From: Hyphomicrobiaceae bacterium
GTDB lineage: Bacteria; Pseudomonadota; Alphaproteobacteria; Rhizobiales; Methyloligellaceae
Length of the DNA: 48,808 bases
Direction: 5' to 3'
Assembly (NCBI GenBank): GCA_028066055.1
Contig: JALCBY010000025.1
Location: forward strand, 1 to 48,808
Both the position numbers and the translations under genes were made by a program. Position 1 is the first letter of the stretch; each line of letters opens with the position of its first letter. Shown one piece after another: positions 39,167 to 48,381 of the stretch. The notes under the pieces were generated by a model. That model was not told the DNA's origin. It did not search any database and saw only the letters and a program-made list of their open reading frames with translations.

Positions 39167-41509
39167 ATGAAAAAACAGGGGGTTGGCGCACGGCTCGTCC
39201 GCAAGGAGGATGACCGCTATATGCGGGGCCGCGGCCAGTTTGTCGGAGATATCCGGCGGGCCGGAATGAAAGATGTGGCCTTTCTCCGCAGCCCGGTCGC
39301 CCATGCCCGCATCACATCAATCAATATTCCTGAAGACATCCAGGCAAACGTCGTCACCGCCGCGGACATGGCCTCGGTCAAGCCGATCACCGCTGTTACC
39401 AGCCTGCCCGGCTTCAAACCGTCGAACCAGTCCATTCTCGCTGAGGGAAAGGTTCGTCATGTCGGTGAAATGATCGCGCTCTGCATCGCGCCGACACGAG
39501 CCGAAGCAGAAGACCTGGTTGCACGGGTAGAGGTGGATTTCGAGGACTTGCCGCCCGTCCATGACATGTTGCAGGCACGGGAAAAAGACAGCCCCCTCAT
39601 CCATGAAGGTTGGAGCGACAATATCTTCCTGGAGACGCTCGTCGACTATGATATGGCCGACGCCGAGCGTGAAGCGGCAGTAAAGGTTAGCCGCGAGTTC
39701 TCAACAGCACGCCAGTGCATGAGCCCGATTGAAGGGCGTGGCGCTATCGCGGAGTGGGACCACCGGCTGGAACAGCTTACGCTCCACACGTCTACACAGA
39801 TGCCGCACATCGTCCGGTCGGGCTTGGCAGAGTGCCTCGGGCTTGACCACGGAAGCATCAGGGTGGTCGCACCCGACGTTGGCGGCGGCTTCGGCTACAA
39901 GGGCATCCTGCTCCCGGAAGAGGTGTGCCTCGCGTGGGCCGCCATGCAATTCGGTCATCCCGTCCGTTGGCTGGAGGATCGGCGTGAGAACCTGACCGCC
40001 TCGGCGAACTGCCGGGAACATCACTATGTGATGACGGCCTACGCCGACAAGGACGGCAAGCTGCTGGGCATCGATGCGGAAGCCACCGTGGATTCGGGTG
40101 CCTACTCGTCTTATCCGTTTGCAGCCTGCCTCGAAGCCGCACAGGTCGCAAGCATCCTGCCCGGCGTCTACGACTTCCCGCACTATCGCTGTCATACATT
40201 CTCCGCTGCAACGAATAAACCTCCGATCCTGCCCTATCGCGGCGTCGCAAGAACAGGCGTGTGTTTCGCAATGGAGCTGATGATCGACGCGGTGGCGCGA
40301 GAACTCCAGTTGGAACCGACCGATGTGCGGCTCAAGAACCTCGTGCGCCCGGAGCAGATGCCGTTCGATAACATCACCCACAAACACTTCGACTCTGGCG
40401 ACTACCCGGAAGCACTGCGCCAGGCCATAAAGGCAATCGACCTGAAAGCCGTGCGTAAGCGGCAGAAGAAGGGCGAGACGGATGGACGGCTGCTCGGCGT
40501 CGGATTTGCCATGTATTGCGAGCAGGCTGCACACGGGACATCCGTCTATGCCGGCTGGGGCATCCCCATGGTGCCGGGCCATGAGCAGGCCAATGCCCGG
40601 CTGACACCCGACGGCGGACTTGAACTCCGCATCGGCGCCCACTCACACGGCCAGGGCCTTGAAACCACACTGTCCCAGGTCGGGCACGAGGTTCTCGGAA
40701 TCCCGCATGAGAAGATCAAGGTTGTGCACGGTGATACGGCTTATACGCCCTACTCAACCGGAACCTGGGGTTCGCGCTGCATGGTCATGTCCGGCGGTGC
40801 GGTGGCCGAAGCCTGCGATCAGCTTGCATCCCGCGCCCGGGGTATCGCCGCAAAAATGCTGCAATGCAAGCCCGGTGAGATCACGCTCAAAGACGGGCGG
40901 GCGCATGGTCCCTCGGGTGAACTTTCCATCGAAGAGGTTGCCCATGTCTGGTATCGCCGCCCGCAGGATCTGCCGGAGGACGTCGATCCGGCAGGCCTCG
41001 AAGTCACATCCGGCTACAAGCCTGAACGCGATACCGGCACCTTCAGCTATGCTGCGCACGCCGTGACCGTCGCCGTCGATCCCGAGACCGGTGAAGTCGA
41101 GATTCTCGATTACGTAATCGTCGAGGACGGCGGGGTTCTGGTGAACCCGATGATCGTCGACGGACAGATTTACGGCGGTGCGGCGCAGGGCATCGGAACG
41201 GCCCTATACGAAGAGATGATCTTTGACAGCGAGGCGCAGCCACTGGCCTCGACGCTCTCGGATTATCTGCTTCCCGGACCGACGGAAGTCCCTTCAATTC
41301 GCGTCTTTCATATGGAAACGCCATCGCCCTATACGCGTTTCGGCGTCAAAGGCATCGGCGAAGGCGGCGCGATCGCACCTCCCGCCGCAATCACCAACGC
41401 CATCAATGACGCTCTTAAAAATCTAGGCGCGGAACTGGCCGTATCGCCTGTAACGCCCCGGCGCATCGTCGAAGCCATCGCGGCCGTACGTCGGAGCGAT
41501 GCCGCATGA
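39167..41509 (+). CDS. Molybdenum hydroxylase large subunit (xanthine dehydrogenase family)
   Basis: The 780-residue protein is a Mo-cofactor-binding subunit of the CoxL/xanthine dehydrogenase family. DVGGGFGYKG and PYRGVARTG (Pro356 onward) are cofactor segments, and Glu732 in KGIGEGGAI is the base conserved in the family. It lacks the AYRCSFR loop with Cys of true CO dehydrogenase, so it is not a form I CoxL. It would hydroxylate an aldehyde or an N-heteroaromatic ring carbon using water. The ATG at 39167 is preferred to an upstream TTG. Its stop overlaps the next gene as ATGA. Confidence 0.9.
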   Translation: MKKQGVGARLVRKEDDRYMRGRGQFVGDIRRAGMKDVAFLRSPVAHARITSINIPEDIQANVVTAADMASVKPITAVTSLPGFKPSNQSILAEGKVRHVGEMIALCIAPTRAEAEDLVARVEVDFEDLPPVHDMLQAREKDSPLIHEGWSDNIFLETLVDYDMADAEREAAVKVSREFSTARQCMSPIEGRGAIAEWDHRLEQLTLHTSTQMPHIVRSGLAECLGLDHGSIRVVAPDVGGGFGYKGILLPEEVCLAWAAMQFGHPVRWLEDRRENLTASANCREHHYVMTAYADKDGKLLGIDAEATVDSGAYSSYPFAACLEAAQVASILPGVYDFPHYRCHTFSAATNKPPILPYRGVARTGVCFAMELMIDAVARELQLEPTDVRLKNLVRPEQMPFDNITHKHFDSGDYPEALRQAIKAIDLKAVRKRQKKGETDGRLLGVGFAMYCEQAAHGTSVYAGWGIPMVPGHEQANARLTPDGGLELRIGAHSHGQGLETTLSQVGHEVLGIPHEKIKVVHGDTAYTPYSTGTWGSRCMVMSGGAVAEACDQLASRARGIAAKMLQCKPGEITLKDGRAHGPSGELSIEEVAHVWYRRPQDLPEDVDPAGLEVTSGYKPERDTGTFSYAAHAVTVAVDPETGEVEILDYVIVEDGGVLVNPMIVDGQIYGGAAQGIGTALYEEMIFDSEAQPLASTLSDYLLPGPTEVPSIRVFHMETPSPYTRFGVKGIGEGGAIAPPAAITNAINDALKNLGAELAVSPVTPRRIVEAIAAVRRSDAA

Positions 41510-42342
41510 AACCCGTCGCCTTTGATTACGCCCGCCCGCGCACGATCGCCGACGCGCTGGAGTTGCTCGACGCGAGACCGGGTGCAAAAATTCTCGCGGG
41601 CGGCCAGACGCTCGGGCCGATGCTCAATCTCCGGCTCGTCCAGCCGGAGCTGCTCATCGACATTACGCGGATCACCGATCTGATTACGGTGACGGAAACC
41701 GACGACGGTGTGGCGATCGGCGCTTGCGTCACCCATGCGTCGATCGAAGACGGCGCGATCGGCGGTATCGCCAGCGGGCACCTCGATCAGGTCGCGGCGG
41801 GCATCGCGTATCGGGCCGTTCGCACCCGTGGCACCATCGGCGGCAGCCTGACCCACGCCGACCCGGCGGCCGACTGGTTCGCGGCTCTGCTGGCATTCGG
41901 AGCGGAACTGGAAATTGCAGGCACAACGGGCACGCGCCGCATCGCACTGGACGATTTCGTCAAAGGTGCAATGGAAACCGACCTGGGTCCCGATGAACTC
42001 GTCACCGCGGTCCATATCCGAAAGTGCGGAAGAGAAGCGCGGCACGGATATCACAAGATCTGCCGCAAGACCGGCGAATTCGCCGAGGCCATCGGCGCAG
42101 TGACGGTTGAGGAAAAGACGGGGCGGTTCCGGCTGGTCGCCGCGGGAGGATCACACGCACCGGTCGTGTTCACGGACCCAAGCAGCCTTTTCAGAACAGC
42201 CGACCCGCTGGATGTTCGAAGCTTTGATGTCGACATGACCGCCGCCGCTCTGCGCGACGCCGGAATGAATGCAGATGACTACGATCTTCGCTTGCGCGCG
42301 GTTGCCATGCAGCGTGCAGTCAAAGAGGCGGCACAGCGATGA
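41506..42342 (+). CDS. Molybdenum hydroxylase FAD-binding subunit
   Basis: The 278-residue protein is a CoxM-like FAD subunit. KILAGGQTLGPMLNLRL binds FAD near residue 28, and TRGTIGGSLTHADPAADW is the second FAD motif. It passes electrons from the Fe-S subunit to an acceptor. The gene overlaps both neighbours by ATGA-type junctions, so L-M-S subunits are translated together in the order large, medium, small. Confidence 0.92.
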   Translation: MKPVAFDYARPRTIADALELLDARPGAKILAGGQTLGPMLNLRLVQPELLIDITRITDLITVTETDDGVAIGACVTHASIEDGAIGGIASGHLDQVAAGIAYRAVRTRGTIGGSLTHADPAADWFAALLAFGAELEIAGTTGTRRIALDDFVKGAMETDLGPDELVTAVHIRKCGREARHGYHKICRKTGEFAEAIGAVTVEEKTGRFRLVAAGGSHAPVVFTDPSSLFRTADPLDVRSFDVDMTAAALRDAGMNADDYDLRLRAVAMQRAVKEAAQR

Positions 42343-43568
42343 CCCGGATTACGCTGACCGTGAACGGTGAGAAGATTGAACGTGACGTCACGCCCCGGAC
42401 GAATCTCGCGGATTTTCTACGCGAGGATCTCGCTCTGACCGGCACGCATGTGGGTTGCGAACATGGCATTTGCGGCGCCTGCACGGTGGTTATCGACGGG
42501 CAAATCGCCAGATCATGCATCACCTATGCGGTCACCTGCGACGGGGCGGGGGTTCGCACCATCGAGGATTTCGACGACGATCCGCTGATGGAGAAGCTGC
42601 GCCATGCATTCTCCGCAGAACATGCGCTCCAGTGCGGCTATTGCACGCCGGGCATGCTCGTTGCCGCCCGCGACCTCATCCGCCGCGGGTCCGCAGGAGA
42701 CGAAGACGCGATCCGCACCGGCATGAGCGGTAACCTGTGCCGCTGTACCGGCTATGTGGGTATCGTCAAGGCCATCGCCACAGTGGCCGGCGATCACGAC
42801 GTTTCACGCGAGGAAATTTCACAAGCCGATGTTCTTGGTCCGGCTCCCGGCCCTGCCGCACATGACAGTTTGCAAAACATCCAACGTGATGCCGTTCCGC
42901 CTGCGGCTGAAAAACGACGTAAGGAACGGGTTGCTGCACCCACACTCGCGAGCCCAAGCGACGCGAATGTGCAGACCGGTGAGATCACCCAGGATGGCAG
43001 CTTCACCAAGCTGACCCAGACAATCACGGTCAATCACCCGCGCAATGCCGTGTGGGACCTGATGGCGGATATCGAGAAGGTCGCGACCTGCATGCCCGGC
43101 GTCTCTCTCGACGGACCGGTCGAGAGTAATCATGTGGACGGGCGTATGCTCGTCAAGCTTGGCCCGATCAATGCGGACCTGAAGGGTGAGGCGGACATCA
43201 TCCGCGATCCGGAAAACTGGCGTGGTGTCATTGACGGCAAGGGCCGCGACGCCCGCAGCGCTTCGCTGGCGCGCGGGCGCGTCGAATACGAACTCGCCGA
43301 AACGGACGAGGGCAACGGCACGCTCATCGCCGTATCAATCGCTTATTCTCTTGCCGGGCCGCTGGCACAATTCAGCCGTGGTGCCATCGTGCGCGATCTT
43401 GTGACACGGCTGGCCAGCGCTTTTGCACAAAATCTCGAAGCCAGACTGGAAGGTCGTGAGCCAGATCAGGACGCGCAAGCCCTCGATGCGGGTTCGCTTG
43501 TCTTTTCGGTCCTTTGGGATCGCATCCGGAGCTATTTCGCACGCCTGCTTGGACGCAAGCCGGGCTAA
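42339..43568 (+). CDS. Molybdenum hydroxylase [2Fe-2S] subunit fused to a CoxG-like SRPBCC domain
   Basis: The 409-residue chain joins two proteins. Residues 1-155 are the CoxS-type subunit with Cys40/45/48/60 (CEHGICGAC) and Cys99/102/134/136 (CGYCTPG, CRCTGY) for two [2Fe-2S] clusters. A charged Pro/Ala linker runs to about 215. Residues about 221-385 are a CoxG/SRPBCC domain (ITVNHPRNAVWDLMADIEKV), ending in a short amphipathic segment. CoxG anchors CO dehydrogenase to the membrane in Oligotropha, so the fusion may tether this enzyme to the membrane. The stop overlaps the convergent livF stop. Confidence 0.9.
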   Translation: MTRITLTVNGEKIERDVTPRTNLADFLREDLALTGTHVGCEHGICGACTVVIDGQIARSCITYAVTCDGAGVRTIEDFDDDPLMEKLRHAFSAEHALQCGYCTPGMLVAARDLIRRGSAGDEDAIRTGMSGNLCRCTGYVGIVKAIATVAGDHDVSREEISQADVLGPAPGPAAHDSLQNIQRDAVPPAAEKRRKERVAAPTLASPSDANVQTGEITQDGSFTKLTQTITVNHPRNAVWDLMADIEKVATCMPGVSLDGPVESNHVDGRMLVKLGPINADLKGEADIIRDPENWRGVIDGKGRDARSASLARGRVEYELAETDEGNGTLIAVSIAYSLAGPLAQFSRGAIVRDLVTRLASAFAQNLEARLEGREPDQDAQALDAGSLVFSVLWDRIRSYFARLLGRKPG

Positions 43569-44269
43569 CCTCCGAGATAGGCCTGCTGTACTTTCTTGTT
43601 CTTGAGAAGCTGGTTGCCGGTACCGGACAATGTAACCTCGCCCGACTCCAGTACGTAGGAACGGTCGCACAGCTCAAGCGCGGCAAGAGCGTTTTGCTCG
43701 ACCATCACCACGGTCACGCCATCGGAACGGATCTGCTCGACAATATCGAAGGTCTGCTCCACCAGATTGGGCGCTAGGCCGAGCGAAGGTTCATCGAACA
43801 GGATGAGACGCGGCCGCGACATCAGCGCCCGACTGATAGCTAGCATCTGCTGTTCGCCGCCCGAAAGCGTGCCCGCCGCCTGAGCCCGACGCTCATGGAG
43901 AATGGGGAAACGCTCAAAAATCTTTTCCATATCCTTGGCAATGGCCTGCGCATCGTTGCGCAAAAAGCAGCCCATCTCGAGATTCTCGCGCACCGTCATA
44001 TAGGGAAAGATGCGCCGTCCCTCGGGACAATGGGCGATCCCCTTCTCCAGGACAGTACGCGCTGAAGCACCCGTAATGTCCTCCCCTTCGAACTCGATCC
44101 TGCCCTCGACGGGCGCAAGTACGCCAGAGATCGCCTTAAGCGTGGTCGTCTTTCCCGCGCCATTGGCACCGATCAGGGTCACGAGCTCTCCCTGGCGAAC
44201 CTCCATCGTCAGATCACGGACAGCCATGACCTTGCCATAGGCACAGGTGACTCCATCGACCTTAAGCAC
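43565..44269 (-). CDS. livF: Branched-chain-type ABC transporter ATPase
   Basis: The 234-residue ATPase has Walker A GANGAGKTT, the signature LSGGEQQ and Walker B LILFDEP, with the LivF-type YLGG end. The GTG at 44269 overlaps the last eight bases of livG, follows a GGGAGGGG site and gives the usual LivF length. A further upstream start would add an odd 22-residue tail. It works with LivG, LivM and LivH to import amino acids, amides or related compounds. Confidence 0.92.
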   Translation of the reverse strand: MLKVDGVTCAYGKVMAVRDLTMEVRQGELVTLIGANGAGKTTTLKAISGVLAPVEGRIEFEGEDITGASARTVLEKGIAHCPEGRRIFPYMTVRENLEMGCFLRNDAQAIAKDMEKIFERFPILHERRAQAAGTLSGGEQQMLAISRALMSRPRLILFDEPSLGLAPNLVEQTFDIVEQIRSDGVTVVMVEQNALAALELCDRSYVLESGEVTLSGTGNQLLKNKKVQQAYLGG

Positions 44270-45083
44270 GCCGCTTTCCCCTCCCGCCCCGTTTGGTCTT
44301 GCGATGCCGTTCGCCGAGATAGGCGCGGATGACATCCGGGTTCTTCTGGATCTCCGCTGGCGAACCGTTGGCTATGATCGATCCATAGTTGAGCACAACA
44401 ACCCGGTCGGAAACGCCCATCACCATTTTCATGTCATGTTCGACCAAAAGTACGGTGATACCGAGTTTGCGAATCTCCCCCAGCATGTCCATGAAGCTCG
44501 CCGTCTCCGACGGGTTCATGCCCGAGACGGGCTCGTCGAGAAGCAGCAGGCTCGGGTGTGCGGCAAGCGCAATGGCGACTTCGAGCAGCCGCTGCTCACC
44601 GTAAGGCAGCGCGCTGCCGAGCTCATTTGCACGGGCTCCCAGCCCCACGAAGTCGAGCACCTCACGTGCCTTCTCCCGCATCGTTTGCTCTTCGGACCCG
44701 ACACTCGGCAGGCCGAAGATGATTTCGAGGGCGGTTTGTTTCTGGCGGCGGTGCAACCCCATCAGCACATTGTCAAAGGCCGTCTGGCCACCGAATACGC
44801 TGGTCTTCTGAAATGTCCGAACTACACCCAGATCGGCGATCTGGTTCGGATTGAGGCCGACAAGATTTGCCTCGCGATACGCAATGTTTCCACCTGAGGG
44901 CTTCAGGTACCCCGTAATGGCATTGAAGGCGGTCGTCTTTCCGGCTCCATTGGGGCCGATCAGGCTGAGCACTTCACCCTCATGGACGTCGAATGTCATG
45001 GCATCGACGGCAGTCAACCCGCCGAATTTGACCGTCAGTCCGTCGACCGTCAGCGCCTTGTCCTGGTTCGCTTTCCCGGCCAT
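44262..45083 (-). CDS. livG: Branched-chain-type ABC transporter ATPase
   Basis: The 273-residue ATPase has Walker A GPNGAGKTT, the RTFQKTSVFGG segment and Walker B LLLLDEPVSGMNP. The usual LSGGQ signature is replaced by LPYGEQR, as in many LivG proteins. The ATG at 45083 overlaps the livM stop by one base (TGATG read on the minus strand). A basic tail (KTKRGGRGKRRA) ends the protein. Confidence 0.92.
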   Translation of the reverse strand: MAGKANQDKALTVDGLTVKFGGLTAVDAMTFDVHEGEVLSLIGPNGAGKTTAFNAITGYLKPSGGNIAYREANLVGLNPNQIADLGVVRTFQKTSVFGGQTAFDNVLMGLHRRQKQTALEIIFGLPSVGSEEQTMREKAREVLDFVGLGARANELGSALPYGEQRLLEVAIALAAHPSLLLLDEPVSGMNPSETASFMDMLGEIRKLGITVLLVEHDMKMVMGVSDRVVVLNYGSIIANGSPAEIQKNPDVIRAYLGERHRKTKRGGRGKRRA

Positions 45084-46123
45084 CAATTCACGACCTCCCG
45101 GGCTGTCTCTTTCGGCGCCGGTGGATCCTGGTGCCCCTCGCGCTGACGCCACCAGTTCGTGAGCGCCGGGACGATGCCTTGGGGCAGGAAATAGACGATG
45201 AGGATCATCAGGATGCCGTAAATGATCCACTGCACCTCGGGCCCAGCAACTCCGCGCAAGGCCTCAGGCAGGATCCCGAAAATGAGCCCGCCGATGATGG
45301 GACCAAGCAGTGTTCCCTTCCCGCCGGTGATCACCATGATCACCATGGTGACCGTGTAGATGAACAAAAACACGTCGGGGTCGACGATGCGCACATAGTG
45401 GGTGTAAAGCCCGCCCGCGGCTCCAGCCATGCCGGCGGAAACGACAGTTGCCAGCACCAGATATTTGGTGACATCGACACCGACCGATGTTGCAAGCGGC
45501 TCGTTTTCCCGCAGCGCAATCATGGCGCGGCCCGCACGGGACTCCACGAGCCGCCGGACGATCACGAAGCTCAGCACGCACAGAGCCAGTACCAGCCAGT
45601 AGTTGGGTTCCTTCTTGTAGAAGGTGAGCTCCCAGAGGCCCGGAATGCCGAGGGTGAAGGGTGGAATATTGTTGAGCGCCATCGGACCTTCGGTCAGATC
45701 GATCCAGTTTAGCGCGACGAGGCGCACGACCTCGGCGAAACTGATCGTGACGATAACAAAATAGGCACCGCGCACCTTGAAGGATATCTTGCCGATGAGC
45801 CAACCGCAGACGGCGGCGAAAAGGATGCCGCAGAGAAACGAAAACCAGACGGGTTTCGGTTCGAACACGAAGGTGTAGCTGTCGGTCAGCTCGAGATCGA
45901 ATCCGAGCGATACAAGCGCGCTCGTATAAGCGCCTATTCCGAAAAACGCGACATGACCGAGGCTCAGTTGTCCGGTATAGCCGAGCAGCAGGTTCAGGCT
46001 GATGGCGGCAATGATGAAAATGCCGGTGGTTATGAGAATGTGCAGGTAATAGAGGTTGCCAAGCCAAAGCGGCACGCTGGCAAAGAGGAGTACGACCCCG
46101 ACCTCGATCAGCTGACGATTCAT
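45083..46123 (-). CDS. livM: Branched-chain-type ABC transporter permease
   Basis: The 346-residue membrane protein has about 9-10 spans and the LivM motif LLLGYTGQLSLGHVAFFGIGAY, plus ALRENEPLATSVGVDV, which contacts the ATPase. A hydrophilic C-terminal tail follows the last span. Its ATG overlaps the livH stop as ATGA. Confidence 0.93.
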   Translation of the reverse strand: MNRQLIEVGVVLLFASVPLWLGNLYYLHILITTGIFIIAAISLNLLLGYTGQLSLGHVAFFGIGAYTSALVSLGFDLELTDSYTFVFEPKPVWFSFLCGILFAAVCGWLIGKISFKVRGAYFVIVTISFAEVVRLVALNWIDLTEGPMALNNIPPFTLGIPGLWELTFYKKEPNYWLVLALCVLSFVIVRRLVESRAGRAMIALRENEPLATSVGVDVTKYLVLATVVSAGMAGAAGGLYTHYVRIVDPDVFLFIYTVTMVIMVITGGKGTLLGPIIGGLIFGILPEALRGVAGPEVQWIIYGILMILIVYFLPQGIVPALTNWWRQREGHQDPPAPKETAREVVN

Positions 46124-46992
46124 CCAATCCGCTCCTTCTGTGCAAACAGGCCCGTGGGACGAAACAGCAGAATGATGATGATCAGCAGAAAGCCCATGGC
46201 GTCACGGTATCCGGAAGAAATATAGCCCGCGCCCAGCTCCTCCATCATCGCCAGGATAAAGCCGCCGATTGTCGCCCCGCCGACGCTGCCAAGCCCGCCG
46301 AGGATCACAATCGCGAACGACTTCAGTGCAGCCATATCTCCCATGGTCGGATACACCACGAAAATCGGCCCGAGCAGCGCGCCCGCAGCGGCGGCAAGTC
46401 CCGACCCGATGGCAAACGTGGCGATGTAGACCGTGTTGATGCGCACGCCCATAAGCGCAGCCGTCTCGGTATCCTGAAAGGTGGCGCGCATCGCCTTGCC
46501 GAGCTTGGTCCACTGGATCAGGGCATATGTGCCCGCAATCAGCGCGCAGGCGACGACAAAAACGAATACGCGGCTCCAGGAGACCGACACTGCGCCAATC
46601 ACCAGCGGATCGGCCGGAAACGGGTTGTTGATCGACTTGGCGATGCCGCTCCAGACAAATTGCTCCATATTCTGCATCGCGATCCATGCCCCGATCATGA
46701 TCAGCATCGTGGTATCGATGTCGGCACCCCTAAGCGGTTTGAGAAGCATGATCTCGATGAGGGCGCCGAGCGCAACGCCGAGCATGACGGCGAGCAGGAG
46801 GGCGAGAAAAAAGTTCGTCTGCAAGGGCATGACGAACATGAACATCATGTAAGCGCCGAACGTATAGAGTTCGCCGTGAGTGAAATTCACCACCCGCATA
46901 ATGCCGAAAATCAGCGTCAGCCCGATACCCAGCAGCGCATATGTGCCGCCGAGTATCATGGCATTCAGGAAGTGCTGAAGAAGCTGGTCCAT
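46120..46992 (-). CDS. livH: Branched-chain-type ABC transporter permease
   Basis: The 290-residue membrane protein has about eight spans and the LivH motif MRVVNFTHGELYTFGAY; the ATPase-contact loop is MRATFQDTETAALMGV. The ATG at 46992 is preferred over a longer upstream reading because it begins at the usual LivH N-terminus (MDQLLQHF). A hairpin separates it from the binding-protein gene. Confidence 0.93.
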   Translation of the reverse strand: MDQLLQHFLNAMILGGTYALLGIGLTLIFGIMRVVNFTHGELYTFGAYMMFMFVMPLQTNFFLALLLAVMLGVALGALIEIMLLKPLRGADIDTTMLIMIGAWIAMQNMEQFVWSGIAKSINNPFPADPLVIGAVSVSWSRVFVFVVACALIAGTYALIQWTKLGKAMRATFQDTETAALMGVRINTVYIATFAIGSGLAAAAGALLGPIFVVYPTMGDMAALKSFAIVILGGLGSVGGATIGGFILAMMEELGAGYISSGYRDAMGFLLIIIILLFRPTGLFAQKERIG

Positions 46993-47066
46993 GTCGGTGT
47001 CCCCCACGCCGGAAGTGACGCACAATCCCGAAACCACCTGGGCCTTGAATGATCAGAAGGAAGATA

Positions 47067-47087
47067 CGCGGCGGCACCGCCGCCGCG
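47067..47087 (-). terminator. Hairpin between livK-type and livH genes
   Basis: CGCGGCGG (47067-47074) and CCGCCGCG (47080-47087) form a GC-only 8-bp stem with a five-base loop, about 24 bases past the stop of the binding-protein gene. No strong U-run follows. It may stop part of the transcripts or protect the 3' end so that the binding protein is made in excess, a common arrangement in such importers. Confidence 0.5.
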
Positions 47088-47110
47088 CATCGGTTGTTTA
47101 CGCTCAAGCC

Positions 47111-48262
47111 CTAGAGCTTTGAGATCTTGCCGTCCTTGATCGTCACGATATAAACGTTCGGAACGTTCTGGCCGCTTTCCTTGCCTTCCGGTCCCTGCTT
47201 GATGAACGCAATATTGCCGTTGACGCCCTTCACCTTGACGCCCCAGAGCGCCTTCTGAATGGCCTTGGGGTCCGCTTTGCCGGCCGCTTTAATGCCGGCA
47301 ACGATGGTCTTGATGCCGTCATATCCGCGGAAACCTTCGGTCAGACCGGCGAAGTTGTAGCCACGCTTCTTCCATTCGGCCACGAACTTCTTTGCGACTT
47401 CGGGATTCGGCGCCGTTTCCGGGAACCAGGGCGCGAAGAACAACAGATGGTTGCTGCCATTCGCCGCGGCTCCGGCCTGGGCGATGAGCTGGTCGGGAGA
47501 TGAGGAACCACCCGTGGTGATTACCTTGTGCTTGACCTGCTGTTCCTTCGCCTGCTTCAGCGCGAGCGTGAGTTGCTCGACACCTGTCGTGATAAACAGC
47601 GTATCTCCGCCCGACGCCTTCACCTTGGCAAGCTGCGCGCTCAGATCGGTTGCCTTGGCATCCATCGTTTCGATGACGCCGACCTCGACGTCTTTCTCCT
47701 TGAGCATCTTGGAGAATTCCTTCGCAGCACCACGACCCCAGTCATTGTTCACCACCAGGAAGTCGGCTTTCTTGATGCCGAAGTCGCCCACCTTGGTTCC
47801 GAAGGATTTGGCTTCCATCTCCGATGTCGGGCTGATGCGGAAGATCCAGGGGTTGCCCGATTTGGTGATCTTGCCTGACGACGAGGTCTCGACGACCATC
47901 GGCACGCCGTATTCCATCAGCTTGGGCATGACGGCAAGCGTATAGGTTGAGCTCCACGCCCCCATCATCACCGGCACCTTGTCGCCGACAATGAGCTTTT
48001 CGGCGGTGGCAACAGCCTCTTTCGGATTGCTCTTGTTGTCTTCGATGATCAGTTTGATCTTCTTGCCGAGCACGCCACCGGAGGCGTTGATCTCGTCCTC
48101 GGCGATCTTGGCGCCCTGCACCACATAGTTGCCTGACGCGGCGACCGCCCCTGTCAGCGGTTCGCTCACGCCAATATTGATTGTGTCTTGAGCCTGTGCC
48201 GGCCCGCTCACCGTGAGCAGCGCCAATGCCGCCAGCGCGTACCTTTTTAAGATAGATACCAT
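47111..48262 (-). CDS. livK: ABC transporter substrate-binding protein (LivK/amide type)
   Basis: The protein is 383 residues from an ATG five bases after GGGAGG. It has a signal peptide (about 1-24, ending SGPAQAQ) and a periplasmic type I binding fold: INIGVSEPLTGAVAASGNYVVQGAKIAEDEIN, then VMMGAWSSTYTLAVMP and VVETSSSGKIT. The ligand set of this class spans branched-chain amino acids, amides, urea and aromatic acids, so the substrate is open. It is the first gene of the importer operon; operator C lies 97 bases upstream, which links import to the catabolic island. Confidence 0.92.
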   Translation of the reverse strand: MVSILKRYALAALALLTVSGPAQAQDTINIGVSEPLTGAVAASGNYVVQGAKIAEDEINASGGVLGKKIKLIIEDNKSNPKEAVATAEKLIVGDKVPVMMGAWSSTYTLAVMPKLMEYGVPMVVETSSSGKITKSGNPWIFRISPTSEMEAKSFGTKVGDFGIKKADFLVVNNDWGRGAAKEFSKMLKEKDVEVGVIETMDAKATDLSAQLAKVKASGGDTLFITTGVEQLTLALKQAKEQQVKHKVITTGGSSSPDQLIAQAGAAANGSNHLLFFAPWFPETAPNPEVAKKFVAEWKKRGYNFAGLTEGFRGYDGIKTIVAGIKAAGKADPKAIQKALWGVKVKGVNGNIAFIKQGPEGKESGQNVPNVYIVTIKDGKISKL

Positions 48263-48359
48263 GGCGTCCTCCCTTGTCCGTGTTTCTTGCCCAATCCCGG
48301 CCATTTTTTTCGCTCGCTTCGCAGCTGAGAGATCAAATGTTCTGTCTCATTCAACCGAA

Positions 48360-48381
48360 TTGGTACTAATAATAGTAAAAG
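48360..48381. promoter_or_regulatory. Palindromic operator C (likely GntR/UTRA site)
   Basis: The core TACTAATAATAGTA (48364-48377) is identical over 14 bases to operator A, and the full 22-base site matches 18 of 22 positions. It lies 97 bases before the binding-protein start. With operators A and B it marks a shared regulon. Confidence 0.7.

Noticed and set aside
39167-43568. Aerobic CO dehydrogenase (coxLMS)
   Set aside because: The large subunit has PYRGVARTG in place of the AYRCSFR loop with the active-site Cys, so form I CO oxidation is not supported; a hydroxylase of another substrate is more likely.
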